Program-made: the position numbers and the translations under genes
Shown: positions 50,710-59,452 of the stretch, one piece after another
How positions within the stretch are numbered: the stretch's first letter is position 1
How the letters are laid out: each line of letters begins with the position of its first letter
The notes under the pieces: generated by a model
Database searches by the model: none
What the model was told of the DNA's origin: nothing
The model's input: the letters and a program-made list of their open reading frames with translations, nothing else
From: Candidatus Peribacteraceae bacterium
GTDB taxonomy: Bacteria > Patescibacteriota > Gracilibacteria > Peribacterales > Peribacteraceae
Length of the DNA: 64,000 bases
NCBI GenBank assembly: GCA_028718905.1
Contig: JAQUKV010000005.1
Location: 1 to 64,000 of the forward strand
Reading direction: 5' to 3'

Positions 50710-51297
50710 CTATGCTTTCGAAAACTCCGGGTCCATCATAAGCCGACTTTCCTCAGGAAGTGACTGCCCCTGATACTTGCTGAACGGCTTGAGGTGATAG
50801 GGCTGCTCGGCGGCACTCGTCATCCGCTCGAAAGCCAGCTGGCACACGCGCATCCCCGGGTAGAGCGCCACGGGCAGGCGGTTTAAGTTGCTGATCTCGA
50901 GCGTGATCGTGCCCGAGAAACCCGGATCCACGAACCCCGCCGTGGAGTGCACGATGATGCCAAGCCTGCCTAAGGAGCTGCGGCCCTCCACGCGCACCAC
51001 CAGATCATCGGGCACCGTGAGCGTCTCTTCCGTCACACCGAGGATGAACTCCCCCGGCTGCACGATGAAGGGCTCCCCTTCTTTGATCTCGATGGTCCGT
51101 GTGTTGCCATGAAAACTTTCTGGCTTCTTGGGATCCAGCACGGCAAAACGGCTGTGTTCGTAGATTTTGAAGACGGACCCGAGGTGCAGATCCATGGAGC
51201 TGGCATGGATGTGCTCTGTTACGTCACGCTTGGGCGACGTCACCTGCACACGTCCGGATGTAATCGCCGCTTTGATGTCCTTATCGGAGAGAATCAT
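50710..51297 (-). CDS. dcd: dCTP deaminase
   Basis: Converts dCTP to dUTP (or, in bifunctional forms, to dUMP). The 195-residue protein starts MILSDKDIKAAITSGRV and carries the family core VEGRSSLGRLGIIVHSTAGF with the downstream DPGFSGTITLE motif. The Glu of the second motif is the expected catalytic residue. A longer open frame upstream to 52086 overlaps the opposite-strand helical gene and is not coding. TAGAAT lies eight bases before the chosen ATG, fitting a leaderless start. Confidence 0.93.
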   Translation of the reverse strand: MILSDKDIKAAITSGRVQVTSPKRDVTEHIHASSMDLHLGSVFKIYEHSRFAVLDPKKPESFHGNTRTIEIKEGEPFIVQPGEFILGVTEETLTVPDDLVVRVEGRSSLGRLGIIVHSTAGFVDPGFSGTITLEISNLNRLPVALYPGMRVCQLAFERMTSAAEQPYHLKPFSKYQGQSLPEESRLMMDPEFSKA

Positions 51298-51367
51298 GGA
51301 GTGCGATTCTAACACAGAATGAGGCAAGAAAATCGCGGAATTTGCACCGTGCGCCTTCCGCGCCTTG

Positions 51368-51373
51368 TAGAAT
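51368..51373 (+). promoter_or_regulatory. -10 element, leaderless type
   Basis: TAGAAT, eight bases before the ATG at 51382. It is divergent from the dcd -10 box at 51306-51311, so the two promoters lie back to back within 70 bases. Confidence 0.45.
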
Positions 51374-51381
51374 GGACGTCC

Positions 51382-53187
51382 ATGGTCACCTTTGCGGACA
51401 ATCTGTCGGACGTACTGGAGCAAGACAGCCAGACCACAGAAACACTGGATCCGGAAAAGGAAGTGCTGGCGCACAGACGCTCTGCTCTCGTCCAGTACTT
51501 CCGGGGATTCATGGCAGAGACCTTTGACAAACTGCACGTCGCTTCCGCGGAGGAAACGGCGCAGCTGCACCAGGGATTGATGCACATCGGCCTCACGGAA
51601 CAGGAGATCGGCGAGTGGGAACGGTACCGGGACGAAGTCGCCGAACGACAGAGGGAATCCGCCCGGGAGCTTTCGGATCACCTGCACACACAACTGGATC
51701 GTGCCAATGCCGAGCACACCATCACCCGCGAATCCAGGCAACGATGGCTCGACCGATTCGAAGATGCTTCCCTCAACTACAAAGCAAAAGAGTACTTCGT
51801 GCTGCATCAGCTGCCCTCGTACCTCGCCGCATGGGAACGGGTGGCCAAGAAGCGTGTGAAGCTCCTCCATGATCCGAGGATCAAATCCCTTACGAAAGCA
51901 GATGTCTCGGACATGGAAACCTTTCTCAAGGGCAAAGAATTTTTGGACCTCCACTTCGAAAAACGTGCGGATCTCAATGCGCGCATCGAAGCCGCGATGA
52001 CCGCCAAAACCCGCAAGATCGAACATCTGCACAACAAAGCAAAATCCGCTTTGGAAACGGCCGCCGCCGCCGGTGCCATCAACCACGACCGGCTGGGGCG
52101 CTGGCTGCTCGAAAAACTGCGAAAATTCCCCACCGCGATGACGTTACAGGATTTCGTGGAGCACCAGCTCCCCGAGTACATCAAGAACTGGATGAAGCTC
52201 CGGACGGAATACGACTGGGTGGAAGCCAAAATGAAAGAGAACTCCGTCCCGCAGGGATTCAACCGTCTCTCGCCAGAAAAGTTTCTGCTGTTGAGTTACA
52301 ACCAGCGCAGAAGCTACGTGGAACAGGCCAAGCAACGCCTGAATCTGACCGAAGCGCCGTCCCCGCGCGCAATGGAGAATATCAAGCTGGGGATCCGTCA
52401 CGCACTCGACACCAAAGACTGGGACGAAGCCGAAGATCTGCTCGGACAGGCACGCAAGCTCTTTGAACAGGGAAAAGGAGTGGATCGCGATCGCTTCGAG
52501 CTCGATTCGATGGAACGGTATCTCAAGGAATTCAGGACAAAGGAGCACGAAGAGGAACAACCCATGCAGAATGCGCACGAAACGCTGGAGCAGACGCGCA
52601 TGGCCTACGACCAGATTCCGCGGCCCCTCCAGCCTCTGTACCTCTCCGCCATGAATGACCCCGACAAGCTGGGAGCCATCGCAGCCTGCACCTACAACCG
52701 CGTGTGGTGCCGTGAACACGGGTATCTGACGGATGACCGCGAGAAGGAACTGGAACAGGAAGCAACCACCACAACGCAGGCACTCGCCCGGCAGGGGAAA
52801 CACAATAAAAAAGGGCTCGATAACGTGAAGCTCGGCGTCGTGACAGACAAACAACACGATCCTGCCGTCCGCCGGTACGACGAGGGAGAGTGGGGACCCA
52901 CGATCATCCATATGCCACCCGAAACCCATCAGCACTTCCTCTCGATCCTGGAAACCCGCAAGAGTAATCATGCATTCCGGTATTGGACCACCCTCATCCC
53001 CACCGACGTGACCTACGAACAGCAGCTGCACCTCGTCCGGAACTTGAACTGGGTACTGAAGAGCGGTGTGAAGAAGCTGAAGGAACAGGGAATTCCTTTC
53101 TCACTGACAGACAGCATGGTGCCCCGCTCACTCCAAAAATCGCCCTCCAAATCGGCACAGCATCAGTCGCTTGCACTTTCGGCGTAA
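51382..53187 (+). CDS. Large helical protein of unknown function
   Basis: 601 residues from the ATG at 51382. Rich in Glu, Lys, Arg, Leu and Gln, with long amphipathic helices (for example residues 70-115 and 180-245) and no membrane segment, Cys cluster or nucleotide motif. The pattern suggests an elongated coiled-coil or helical-repeat protein. A basic Ser/Lys-rich tail (LQKSPSKSAQHQSL) ends it. It stands between dcd and dnaX. I recognise no family and cannot assign a function. Confidence 0.75.
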   Translation: MVTFADNLSDVLEQDSQTTETLDPEKEVLAHRRSALVQYFRGFMAETFDKLHVASAEETAQLHQGLMHIGLTEQEIGEWERYRDEVAERQRESARELSDHLHTQLDRANAEHTITRESRQRWLDRFEDASLNYKAKEYFVLHQLPSYLAAWERVAKKRVKLLHDPRIKSLTKADVSDMETFLKGKEFLDLHFEKRADLNARIEAAMTAKTRKIEHLHNKAKSALETAAAAGAINHDRLGRWLLEKLRKFPTAMTLQDFVEHQLPEYIKNWMKLRTEYDWVEAKMKENSVPQGFNRLSPEKFLLLSYNQRRSYVEQAKQRLNLTEAPSPRAMENIKLGIRHALDTKDWDEAEDLLGQARKLFEQGKGVDRDRFELDSMERYLKEFRTKEHEEEQPMQNAHETLEQTRMAYDQIPRPLQPLYLSAMNDPDKLGAIAACTYNRVWCREHGYLTDDREKELEQEATTTTQALARQGKHNKKGLDNVKLGVVTDKQHDPAVRRYDEGEWGPTIIHMPPETHQHFLSILETRKSNHAFRYWTTLIPTDVTYEQQLHLVRNLNWVLKSGVKKLKEQGIPFSLTDSMVPRSLQKSPSKSAQHQSLALSA

Positions 53188-53249
53188 TCCGAGGACGGAG
53201 AAAGCCGGCGAAGGAGCGTATGCTATGATGTCCTCCTTTTCATCCTCTG

Positions 53250-53293
53250 TAGTAAGTCCCCTACGCCCTACCCCTACTCCCTACGCCCTAAAA
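53250..53293. repeat. CCCTACGCCCTAC string upstream of dnaX
   Basis: Degenerate CCCTACG units run up to the dnaX start codon, leaving no room for a Shine-Dalgarno sequence. The same motif ends the VirD4-like gene at 16793-16826. Confidence 0.65.
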
Positions 53294-53294
53294 C

Positions 53295-54755
53295 ATGGCC
53301 CTCTACCGAACCTACCGGCCCTTGAGCTTCGCGGATGTCGTGGGGCAGGATGCCATCGTCACAACGCTTGAGCAGGCGGTCACGCAGGACAAACTTTCGC
53401 ATGCCTACCTGTTCGCCGGCAGCCGCGGCACGGGCAAGACCTCCGTCGCCCGCATTCTCGCCAAGCACATCATGACGCGCGGCATCGCGGATGAGACGCT
53501 CAAGCGCCAGATCATCAAAGGCATCGAAGATGGATCGATTGTCGACCTGCTCGAAATCGACGCGGCCTCGAACCGCGGCATTGATGATGTGCGGGACCTG
53601 ATCGAGAAGATCCAGTTCTCTCCCGTGGTGGCCACGGCCAAGGTCTACATCATCGACGAGGCGCACATGATTACCAAAGACGCATTCAATGCTCTTCTCA
53701 AAACACTCGAAGAGCCGCCCGCGTACGCGCATTTCATTCTCGCCACAACAGAGCTCAACAAGATCCCCGGCACCATCCAGAGCCGCTGCCAGTGCTTCCC
53801 CTTCCGGCCCATTGAAGAGGAAGACATCGTGCGCAGGCTCCAGTACATCGCCGATCAGGAACATATCATCGTCGACCGCGAAGCGCTGCGACTTGTCGCC
53901 CGCCACGTGGAAGGGGGTCTCAGAGATGCGATATCGCTCTTAGACCAGATGCGCTCACTCGCCAAAATATCGGTGCAGGACGTGGAACAGCGCATCGGCG
54001 CCACCGGGCAGGCGTACATCGAGGCGGTGGCCGAAGCGATCCGTCACAATGATCCGGTCGCGCTGCTTAAAGCCGTACGCGAGCTGGAGGAAACCGGCAC
54101 GCCGCTCGACGTCTTCCTCCGCTCCCTCCTCGCACTCGTGCGCGCGGAACTGCACCGCGCGATCGAGCAGAAGAAGCCGATCGATGCCTCCATCCGGGCT
54201 CTCGACATCCTGCTCGAAGCCATCCGGAACCTTCGCCTTTCGCCCGTACCCGGGCTCGTCGTGGAATCCGCCCTGCTCACCCTCTGCGCTCCGGCTGCGA
54301 AAGGCCACTCCGACGTGCTCCCCGCAAAAACAACGGAGAAAGCTGAAAAGAAAATCACAAAAGAGGAACCGGCGCAGATCGCAACGGCAAAACAGGAGAA
54401 GGAGGAATCGCCGCTCTCCGCTGCCGAAGTCGAGGCACCGGAAGTGACGCGCGAAACAATCACCGCCGCATGGGAGCAGATTCTGGAAGGAACGGCCCCC
54501 GCCTCCGTGCGCATGTCGCTCAAGAACGGCGAGTTGCAGAATGTCGCGGGGACAACGGTGACCGTGGGTTTCACCTCGGCCTTCCATCGCGATAAAGTCG
54601 CGACCACTGAAGCCAGCCGTACAATCGAGCAGGTCATGCACAAGATCTTCAAGCGGTCACTCAAGCTCGACTGCGTGCTGGAAAAAGAGCAGGACAAACC
54701 GGATACGAAGGAGAATGTCGTGAATCTCGCCGACGCAGCTGCGGAAGTATTCTGA
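53295..54755 (+). CDS. dnaX: DNA polymerase III subunit gamma/tau, zinc-less
   Basis: Clamp-loader motor of the replisome. The 486-residue protein starts ALYRTYRPLSFADVVGQD and has Walker A AGSRGTGKTSVARILAKH, Walker B VYIIDEAHMI, sensor 1 ATTELNKIPGTIQSRCQ and GGLRDAISLLDQ. The zinc module normally inserted after Walker A (four Cys) is missing: AKHIMTRGIADETLKRQIIK replaces it without any Cys. The C-terminal third has a Lys/Glu-rich linker and a domain-like region that may serve tau functions. No frameshift signal was checked. Confidence 0.93.
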   Translation: MALYRTYRPLSFADVVGQDAIVTTLEQAVTQDKLSHAYLFAGSRGTGKTSVARILAKHIMTRGIADETLKRQIIKGIEDGSIVDLLEIDAASNRGIDDVRDLIEKIQFSPVVATAKVYIIDEAHMITKDAFNALLKTLEEPPAYAHFILATTELNKIPGTIQSRCQCFPFRPIEEEDIVRRLQYIADQEHIIVDREALRLVARHVEGGLRDAISLLDQMRSLAKISVQDVEQRIGATGQAYIEAVAEAIRHNDPVALLKAVRELEETGTPLDVFLRSLLALVRAELHRAIEQKKPIDASIRALDILLEAIRNLRLSPVPGLVVESALLTLCAPAAKGHSDVLPAKTTEKAEKKITKEEPAQIATAKQEKEESPLSAAEVEAPEVTRETITAAWEQILEGTAPASVRMSLKNGELQNVAGTTVTVGFTSAFHRDKVATTEASRTIEQVMHKIFKRSLKLDCVLEKEQDKPDTKENVVNLADAAAEVF

Positions 54756-54762
54756 TCGCGAA

Positions 54763-54995
54763 CGAGAAACCTACGGTTTCTCTCTCACCCCTCGACTACG
54801 CTCGGGGTGACAGCGTAATACAACAAGAGTGTTGAGGTTATGGGTGACCCTGAGCGAAGCCGAACGGGTCACGAACTCTCTTTTCCCTTCAGCGGTATCG
54901 CTCCAGCTGTGGGTCCCGGCACCCTTCGACTGCACTCAGGGTGCCCTGAGCGACGAGTGAAGCGAAGCGGAACGAGGAGTCGAACGGGCAGAGCC
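54763..54995. repeat. Repeat island between dnaX and the folate ligase gene
   Basis: Contains a GAGAAACCTACGGTTTCTC palindrome (54763-54783), CCCCTCGACTACGCTCGGGG, GACCCTGAGCGAAGCCGAAC and a longer copy from CCCTTCGACTGCACTCAGGG to GGAACGAGGAGTCGAACGGG. No gene is seen in 54756-55096. The last part (54996-55096) is plain apart from a promoter. Confidence 0.75.
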
Positions 54996-55084
54996 ACCCA
55001 CAGCTTCACGATGGATTACTTTTTGTCGCTTCGCGACGCAACAAAACCAAGCCAAAACAGATGCCCAACAAACGATGATTTACG

Positions 55085-55090
55085 TATACT
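55085..55090 (+). promoter_or_regulatory. -10 element of a leaderless promoter
   Basis: TATACT ends six bases before the ATG at 55097, so the transcript should begin at the A of the start codon. Confidence 0.55.
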
Positions 55091-55096
55091 TTCTTC

Positions 55097-55678
55097 ATGC
55101 TTCACATCTCCGAGCAAAAAATCGAGCTCCGCGCCGCCATCCTCGAACGCATCCGGCACATGAATGAGCAGCAGCGCGCCGCCGAAAGCCGCTCGATCGC
55201 CCTCCGGATTCTGGAGGCACTGCCGAAAGACCGGGCAGTCTGCGTCTATTACCCGCTCTCCACCGAACCGGATCTTCTTTCCCTGCTCGCAGAAATCCTC
55301 ACACGCAACCAGCCGCTCTTTCTGCCCGCCTTCGACGGCCAAAACCTTGTCATGCACCGCGTACTGGACCTCTCGCAGTTGCAGACGGGGTCCTTCGGCA
55401 TTCCCGAACCGTCGTCCGATGCCGAGATACTCGATACCAAAACGCCGGTAACAGTGCTGATTCCCGGACGTGCGTTCGGTGCCGCAGGAGGACGACTGGG
55501 CCGCGGCAACGGCGGTTACGACCGGTGGATCACCGCTCATCGTCAAGAGAACGCCCAATCACGCTATTTCGGCGTCGCTTTCGATTGTCAGATGGTGAAC
55601 TCCGTTCCCATGGAAGAGCACGACGCTCCCGTTGACGGCGTATTTACCCCGCGCGGGTTCGTCCCCGCACAGAAATAA
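55097..55678 (+). CDS. 5-formyltetrahydrofolate cyclo-ligase family protein
   Basis: Converts 5-formyl-THF to methenyl-THF with ATP. 193 residues, normal length. The signature GGRLGRGNGGYDRW (nucleotide-binding loop) lies near residue 136, and the C-terminal VPMEEHDAPVDGVFT is also typical. The next gene is serine hydroxymethyltransferase, whose side reaction makes 5-formyl-THF, so the pair fits one-carbon metabolism. Confidence 0.9.
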   Translation: MLHISEQKIELRAAILERIRHMNEQQRAAESRSIALRILEALPKDRAVCVYYPLSTEPDLLSLLAEILTRNQPLFLPAFDGQNLVMHRVLDLSQLQTGSFGIPEPSSDAEILDTKTPVTVLIPGRAFGAAGGRLGRGNGGYDRWITAHRQENAQSRYFGVAFDCQMVNSVPMEEHDAPVDGVFTPRGFVPAQK

Positions 55679-55723
55679 CAACCTTTGTGTTCATCGGGCT
55701 TTTCTACAGGAACGTGCGTGGTA

Positions 55724-55743
55724 GGCTGAAGAGGTCTTCAGCC
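55724..55743 (+). repeat. Hairpin in the glyA leader
   Basis: GGCTGAAG-AGGT-CTTCAGCC, a perfect 8-bp stem ending 16 bases before the glyA ATG. It is not followed by T-run. It may be a structured leader or the 3' end of the preceding transcript. Confidence 0.5.
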
Positions 55744-55759
55744 CTTCCCTCCCCCGCCC

Positions 55760-57088
55760 ATGACGTACCTTCCCGCTCTCGAAAAGACGGATCCGCAGAT
55801 CCGCGACCTCATCATCGCCGAGGAGAAACGCCAGTGGGCGAAGATCCGCCTCATCCCGTCCGAGAACTACGCTTCGTCTGCGGTACTGGAGGCATCAGGC
55901 AGCGTGCTGACAAACATCTATTCCGAAGGGTACCCCGGCAAGCGGTATTACGAAGGGCAGCAGAATACGGATCAGATCGAGACACTCGCCATGGAACGGG
56001 CGAAGGCGGCCTTCAAAGTGGACCACGTCAACGTGCAGCCATACTCGGGCAGCCCCGCGAACATGGCCGTGTACACGGCGGTGCTGCAACCGGGCGACAC
56101 CATCATGGGCCTGGCACTCGCGCAGGGCGGCCACCTCACGCACGGATGGAAAGTGAACTTTTCGGGCAAGCTCTACCACTCCGCACCGTACGAGCTCGAT
56201 CCGCAGACAGAGAGGCTGAACTACAATCAGATCTGGAAACAGGCAAAAGAGGTGAAACCTAAGCTCATCGTGGCGGGTTACACCGCCTATCCCCGCACCA
56301 TCGAATGGCAGCGCTTCCGCGAGATCTGTGACGACGTCGGTGCGCTCTTCCATGCCGACATTTCGCACATCACGGGGCTGATCCTCGGCGGCGTGCATCC
56401 GAGCCCCTTTCCGATGGCCGACACCGGCATCACCACGTCGCACAAGTCGCTCAGGGGCCCGCGCGGTGCCATGATGATGTGCAAGGAACAATTCGCCCAA
56501 GCCATCGACAAAGCCATCATGCCGGGTCTGCAGGGCGGACCACACAACCAGACGACGGCCGCGATTGCGGTGGCATTCAAAGAAGCCAGCCAGCCCGCCT
56601 TCAGGGAATATGCCGCACAGATCGTGAAGAATGCGAAGACGCTGGCCGACCAGCTGCTCAAACACAGCTTCAGACTGATCACCGGCGGGACCGATAACCA
56701 CCTGATCCTGTTCGAAACCTTCAAGAGCAAAGGCATCCTCGGTCGCGATGCTTCCCGCGCCTTGGACCGTGCCGGCATCGTCGCCAACTGCAACCTGGTG
56801 CCCTTCGACACCCAGACACCCATGAACCCCTCGGGTGTGCGTATCGGCACCCCCTCCGTCACCTCGCGCGGCATGAAGGAGGCCGAAATGGTGAAAATCG
56901 GTGATTGGATCAACGATGTCCTCATGCATGCGAAGGACGAAGACGTTTTGGACCGCATCGCGGGTGAGATCGAAGAGTTCTGCAAGGCATTCCCCTGCCC
57001 GGGCATGGATCCGCGCAATTGGATCGATCATGCTGCCGCCTCCGTTCAAAAACCCGCCGAACGTCCGGTGGCCATGCCACGCGCATAA
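55760..57088 (+). CDS. glyA: Serine hydroxymethyltransferase
   Basis: Interconverts serine and glycine while charging THF with a one-carbon unit. 442 residues. The PLP lysine is in TTSHKSLRGPRGAMM; other landmarks are LIPSENYAS, YSEGYPGKRYYEGQ, QPYSGSPANMAVYTA and the C-terminal GVRIGTPSVTSRGM. The chain carries about 20 extra C-terminal residues (AAASVQKPAERPVAMPRA) beyond the usual end. All catalytic features seem intact. Confidence 0.96.
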   Translation: MTYLPALEKTDPQIRDLIIAEEKRQWAKIRLIPSENYASSAVLEASGSVLTNIYSEGYPGKRYYEGQQNTDQIETLAMERAKAAFKVDHVNVQPYSGSPANMAVYTAVLQPGDTIMGLALAQGGHLTHGWKVNFSGKLYHSAPYELDPQTERLNYNQIWKQAKEVKPKLIVAGYTAYPRTIEWQRFREICDDVGALFHADISHITGLILGGVHPSPFPMADTGITTSHKSLRGPRGAMMMCKEQFAQAIDKAIMPGLQGGPHNQTTAAIAVAFKEASQPAFREYAAQIVKNAKTLADQLLKHSFRLITGGTDNHLILFETFKSKGILGRDASRALDRAGIVANCNLVPFDTQTPMNPSGVRIGTPSVTSRGMKEAEMVKIGDWINDVLMHAKDEDVLDRIAGEIEEFCKAFPCPGMDPRNWIDHAAASVQKPAERPVAMPRA

Positions 57089-57140
57089 CATCGCAAGAAG
57101 GAAAATACCGTTCGTTTCTCGCGGGGCTTCCGTGCTGTGC

Positions 57141-57146
57141 TACAGT
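57141..57146 (+). promoter_or_regulatory. -10 element of the mscS-like gene, leaderless type
   Basis: TACAGT, six bases before the ATG at 57153, with no Shine-Dalgarno sequence. Confidence 0.4.
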
Positions 57147-57152
57147 GCTCAC

Positions 57153-58538
57153 ATGTCCCGTTCACCTGTCCACTTCTGGCCCCTCGTCCTCCTCGCAGGG
57201 CTCTTCCTCGCCCTGCCGGTTGCCGCACAGCAGAACAACGTGCAAAAGGATGTCCCGCGCCTGCAATGGCGCTTTGACAGCCTGCTCAAGGCAAAGACCC
57301 CGCAGGCCCAGTCCGAAATCCAGCAGGGCATCGACAGTGAACGGGCAGCCATACGCAAAGAAACCGAGCAGGCTCTGACCAAGACGATTCAGACAGCCGG
57401 AAGTACTCCTGAAACGACGGACCTGATCCGCGTACTGGATCAACAGCGATCCGTTGTCTCCCTCTTGAGCCAGCGCATTGATTCCACCAAAGCGGACCTC
57501 GCGCTCCTGGAGAAAGAAGAAGCATTCTACATTCAAAAAGAAAAAACAGGCACGGGGTCTCCGCCTCCGGGGCTGATCATGCAGACAAAAAGTTACCCCG
57601 AGCTGCTGGCGAAAAAGGCCATATTGTCGGAACAATTGGCGGCACTGCAGGCGATGCAGAATACGCAGCAGGAACGCCTGAATGAACTGCAGTCGGAGCA
57701 ACAGCTTCGGGATCTCGGCATTCTGTTTACCATTCTCACGTACATTGCGGTCTTCTTCGTGGTGTTCTGGGCCGAGCGTCTCATCAGAAACCTCCTGCTC
57801 AATCACATACGTCATCGTCGCGTGCGATATGCCATTACAAAAGTATTTACGTTCATCGTGTACGTCACCCTCGCCTTCTGGTTCATCCAGCGTATTTTCT
57901 CCGAATTCCCCGATATCCTCACCGTGATCGCCCTGGTGGGCGCGGCTCTCATCATCGTCATGCAGGATCCCATCAAGGGCATGGCCGGATGGTTCGGACT
58001 CAGGAATGCCGTTTCGATCGGGCAACGCATCGCGATCGGCGACACGGTGGGGGACGTCATCGATATCGGCATTCTCTACACCACACTCATTGTTTCACGG
58101 ACGATGAATGCGGAGCTCATGGGCCACGTGGGCAAGATCGTGCGCATTCCCAACCAGAAAATGCTCACGGATCCGCTGGTCAACTTCCACTCGACTTCGG
58201 ATTTCGAGAACGTAGAAATGCCCATCCGCCTCCGCAAATTCGATCAGTATGAACAGGCGCAGGGCATTCTCGAAGAGATTTTACAGAAGGAAACAGGAGA
58301 CTTCGCCGCACAGGCACAACGACAGATGGACCGGCGCATGCGCGGATACTACTTCACGCAGATTTCCCCCGCGCCCCGCGCATACGTCGAAGTCACTCCC
58401 GCCGGAGAGATCGAATTCCGTCTGTGTTTTCCGGCCCCGATCGGCCGCCGCCGCGTCGTCATGACCCAGATCACGCAAGAGATTCTCAAGCGGTTTGCCG
58501 AGCAGCACATTGAGCTGCGATCCGCCGATATCTCCTGA
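57153..58538 (+). CDS. MscS-family mechanosensitive channel
   Basis: 461 residues from the ATG at 57153. A signal peptide (VLLAGLFLALPVAAQQ) leads to an extracytoplasmic helical region (about residues 25-180, coiled-coil-like), then membrane segments (DLGILFTILTYIAVFFVVFW, YAITKVFTFIVYVTLAFWFI) and the MscS pore helix (ALVGAALIIVMQDPIKGMAG). The beta domain is GQRIAIGDTVGDVIDIGILY, followed by VRIPNQKM. It would release solutes under osmotic shock. A longer open frame from 56901 overlaps glyA and is rejected. Confidence 0.9.
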   Translation: MSRSPVHFWPLVLLAGLFLALPVAAQQNNVQKDVPRLQWRFDSLLKAKTPQAQSEIQQGIDSERAAIRKETEQALTKTIQTAGSTPETTDLIRVLDQQRSVVSLLSQRIDSTKADLALLEKEEAFYIQKEKTGTGSPPPGLIMQTKSYPELLAKKAILSEQLAALQAMQNTQQERLNELQSEQQLRDLGILFTILTYIAVFFVVFWAERLIRNLLLNHIRHRRVRYAITKVFTFIVYVTLAFWFIQRIFSEFPDILTVIALVGAALIIVMQDPIKGMAGWFGLRNAVSIGQRIAIGDTVGDVIDIGILYTTLIVSRTMNAELMGHVGKIVRIPNQKMLTDPLVNFHSTSDFENVEMPIRLRKFDQYEQAQGILEEILQKETGDFAAQAQRQMDRRMRGYYFTQISPAPRAYVEVTPAGEIEFRLCFPAPIGRRRVVMTQITQEILKRFAEQHIELRSADIS

Positions 58539-58691
58539 ATTGTCTTCAAAAGTTGTCTCGCTGAAAGTAAAGAGGGATATACAGAGAGTGATTTGCGAAA
58601 TTTGGCTTTTTATAGCCATAATACTCTCTTTTGTGTTGTTCAATTATTGTGATCAATACTATCAAAACTGATGCAGAGCAAGAGCAAGAGT

Positions 58692-58719
58692 TTGCCTGAG
58701 CCTCAAAGCGCGGTACAAT
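58692..58719 (+). promoter_or_regulatory. Possible promoter for the hairpin-rich region
   Basis: TTGCCT (58692-58697), 16 bases, TACAAT (58714-58719), with no open frame of good quality downstream. Confidence 0.4.
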
Positions 58720-58726
58720 GACCAGA

Positions 58727-59440
58727 TTTGCAAACGTGCAAATCAAAAGCCCTGCGGCCTTGTTCCTTCTCTCACACACACATACAAGAGCATCCGCGCC
58801 CCGTCAGAATGCTGGCGGGGACGCGGAAGCCCACCGCCCCTTCACCCTTCGACTCACTTGGTTCGCTCAGGGTGAAAGATAGAAGATCTTTCACATCACA
58901 GTCTGAAACGCAGAGAGAATGGTGGTCACTCCACGAGTGCTCCGCGTTCCTCCCATTCACCTTTTCCTCCTTCACTCAAGGAATTGATGGGCATTGGAAC
59001 GCCTTACGCACTCAATGGTGACCCATACTGCTTCTCCCGTGGACTCGTCCCGGGCTGAGGCACTGTCGAGATTCCGGGCGAAAGCGCGGAATCGAAGACC
59101 CTGAGCGTAGTCGAAGGGTGACTACCATCCTCTCTGCTGTGCAATGTCGCCCACTGACTCAGGAGTCAGTTGGACGCGCCCCCTCCACTCCCCATGGATC
59201 CCTCGCATTCGCGAGGTCTAAAGATCCTGGTCCGGGGACCTCGGCCGGTCACGAGGAGAAACAAGGACCAGAGCACGGCAGAAAGATGAAGGTTTCCTTC
59301 CTTCGCCCCGCACCCTTGCCCTGCAAAGATGCGGGACAAGCTCTTCCCTCTCTCTTTGGCCCGCGGCGCAGATTCTTTGCTCCCGATAGCCGGAAAGGGA
59401 AACACCCACACAAAAAGGCCGGATCACTCCGGTCTTTTTT
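58727..59440 (+). ncRNA. Candidate long structured RNA
   Basis: About 700 bases without a convincing gene but with many strong stems in order: CCGCG/CGCGG enclosing CCCCGTCA/TGGCGGGG (58794-58826); GATTCCG/CGGAATC capped by GC-GAAA-GC (59070-59093); ACTGACT/AGTCAGT (59153-59170); GGATC/GATCC enclosing CCTCGC/GCGAGG (59196-59227); TGGTCC/GGACCA enclosing CCTCG/CGAGG (59228-59270); CCGCA/TGCGG enclosing TTGC/GCAA (59308-59334); then the terminator. Two dispersed CCCTTCGAC-type repeats are embedded (58848-58882, 59096-59121). It does not read as RNase P RNA, tmRNA, SRP RNA or 6S RNA to me. Strand is set by the promoter and the terminator; the latter works both ways, so this is inference. Bases 58539-58691 show nothing clear. 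Confidence 0.35.
59412..59440. terminator. Bidirectional rho-independent terminator
   Basis: GGCCGGA-TCAC-TCCGGTC with a T6 tract on the plus side and an A5 (T5 on the minus strand) on the other. It can end the hairpin-rich plus transcript and the minus-strand VirD4-like gene that stops at 59453. Confidence 0.85.
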
Positions 59441-59452
59441 AAACGGGATTTC

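Noticed and set aside
51297..52086. Long N-terminal extension of dcd
   Set aside because: It overlaps the divergent helical gene for almost 800 bases and the dcd family start is at MILSDKD, with a -10 box just upstream.
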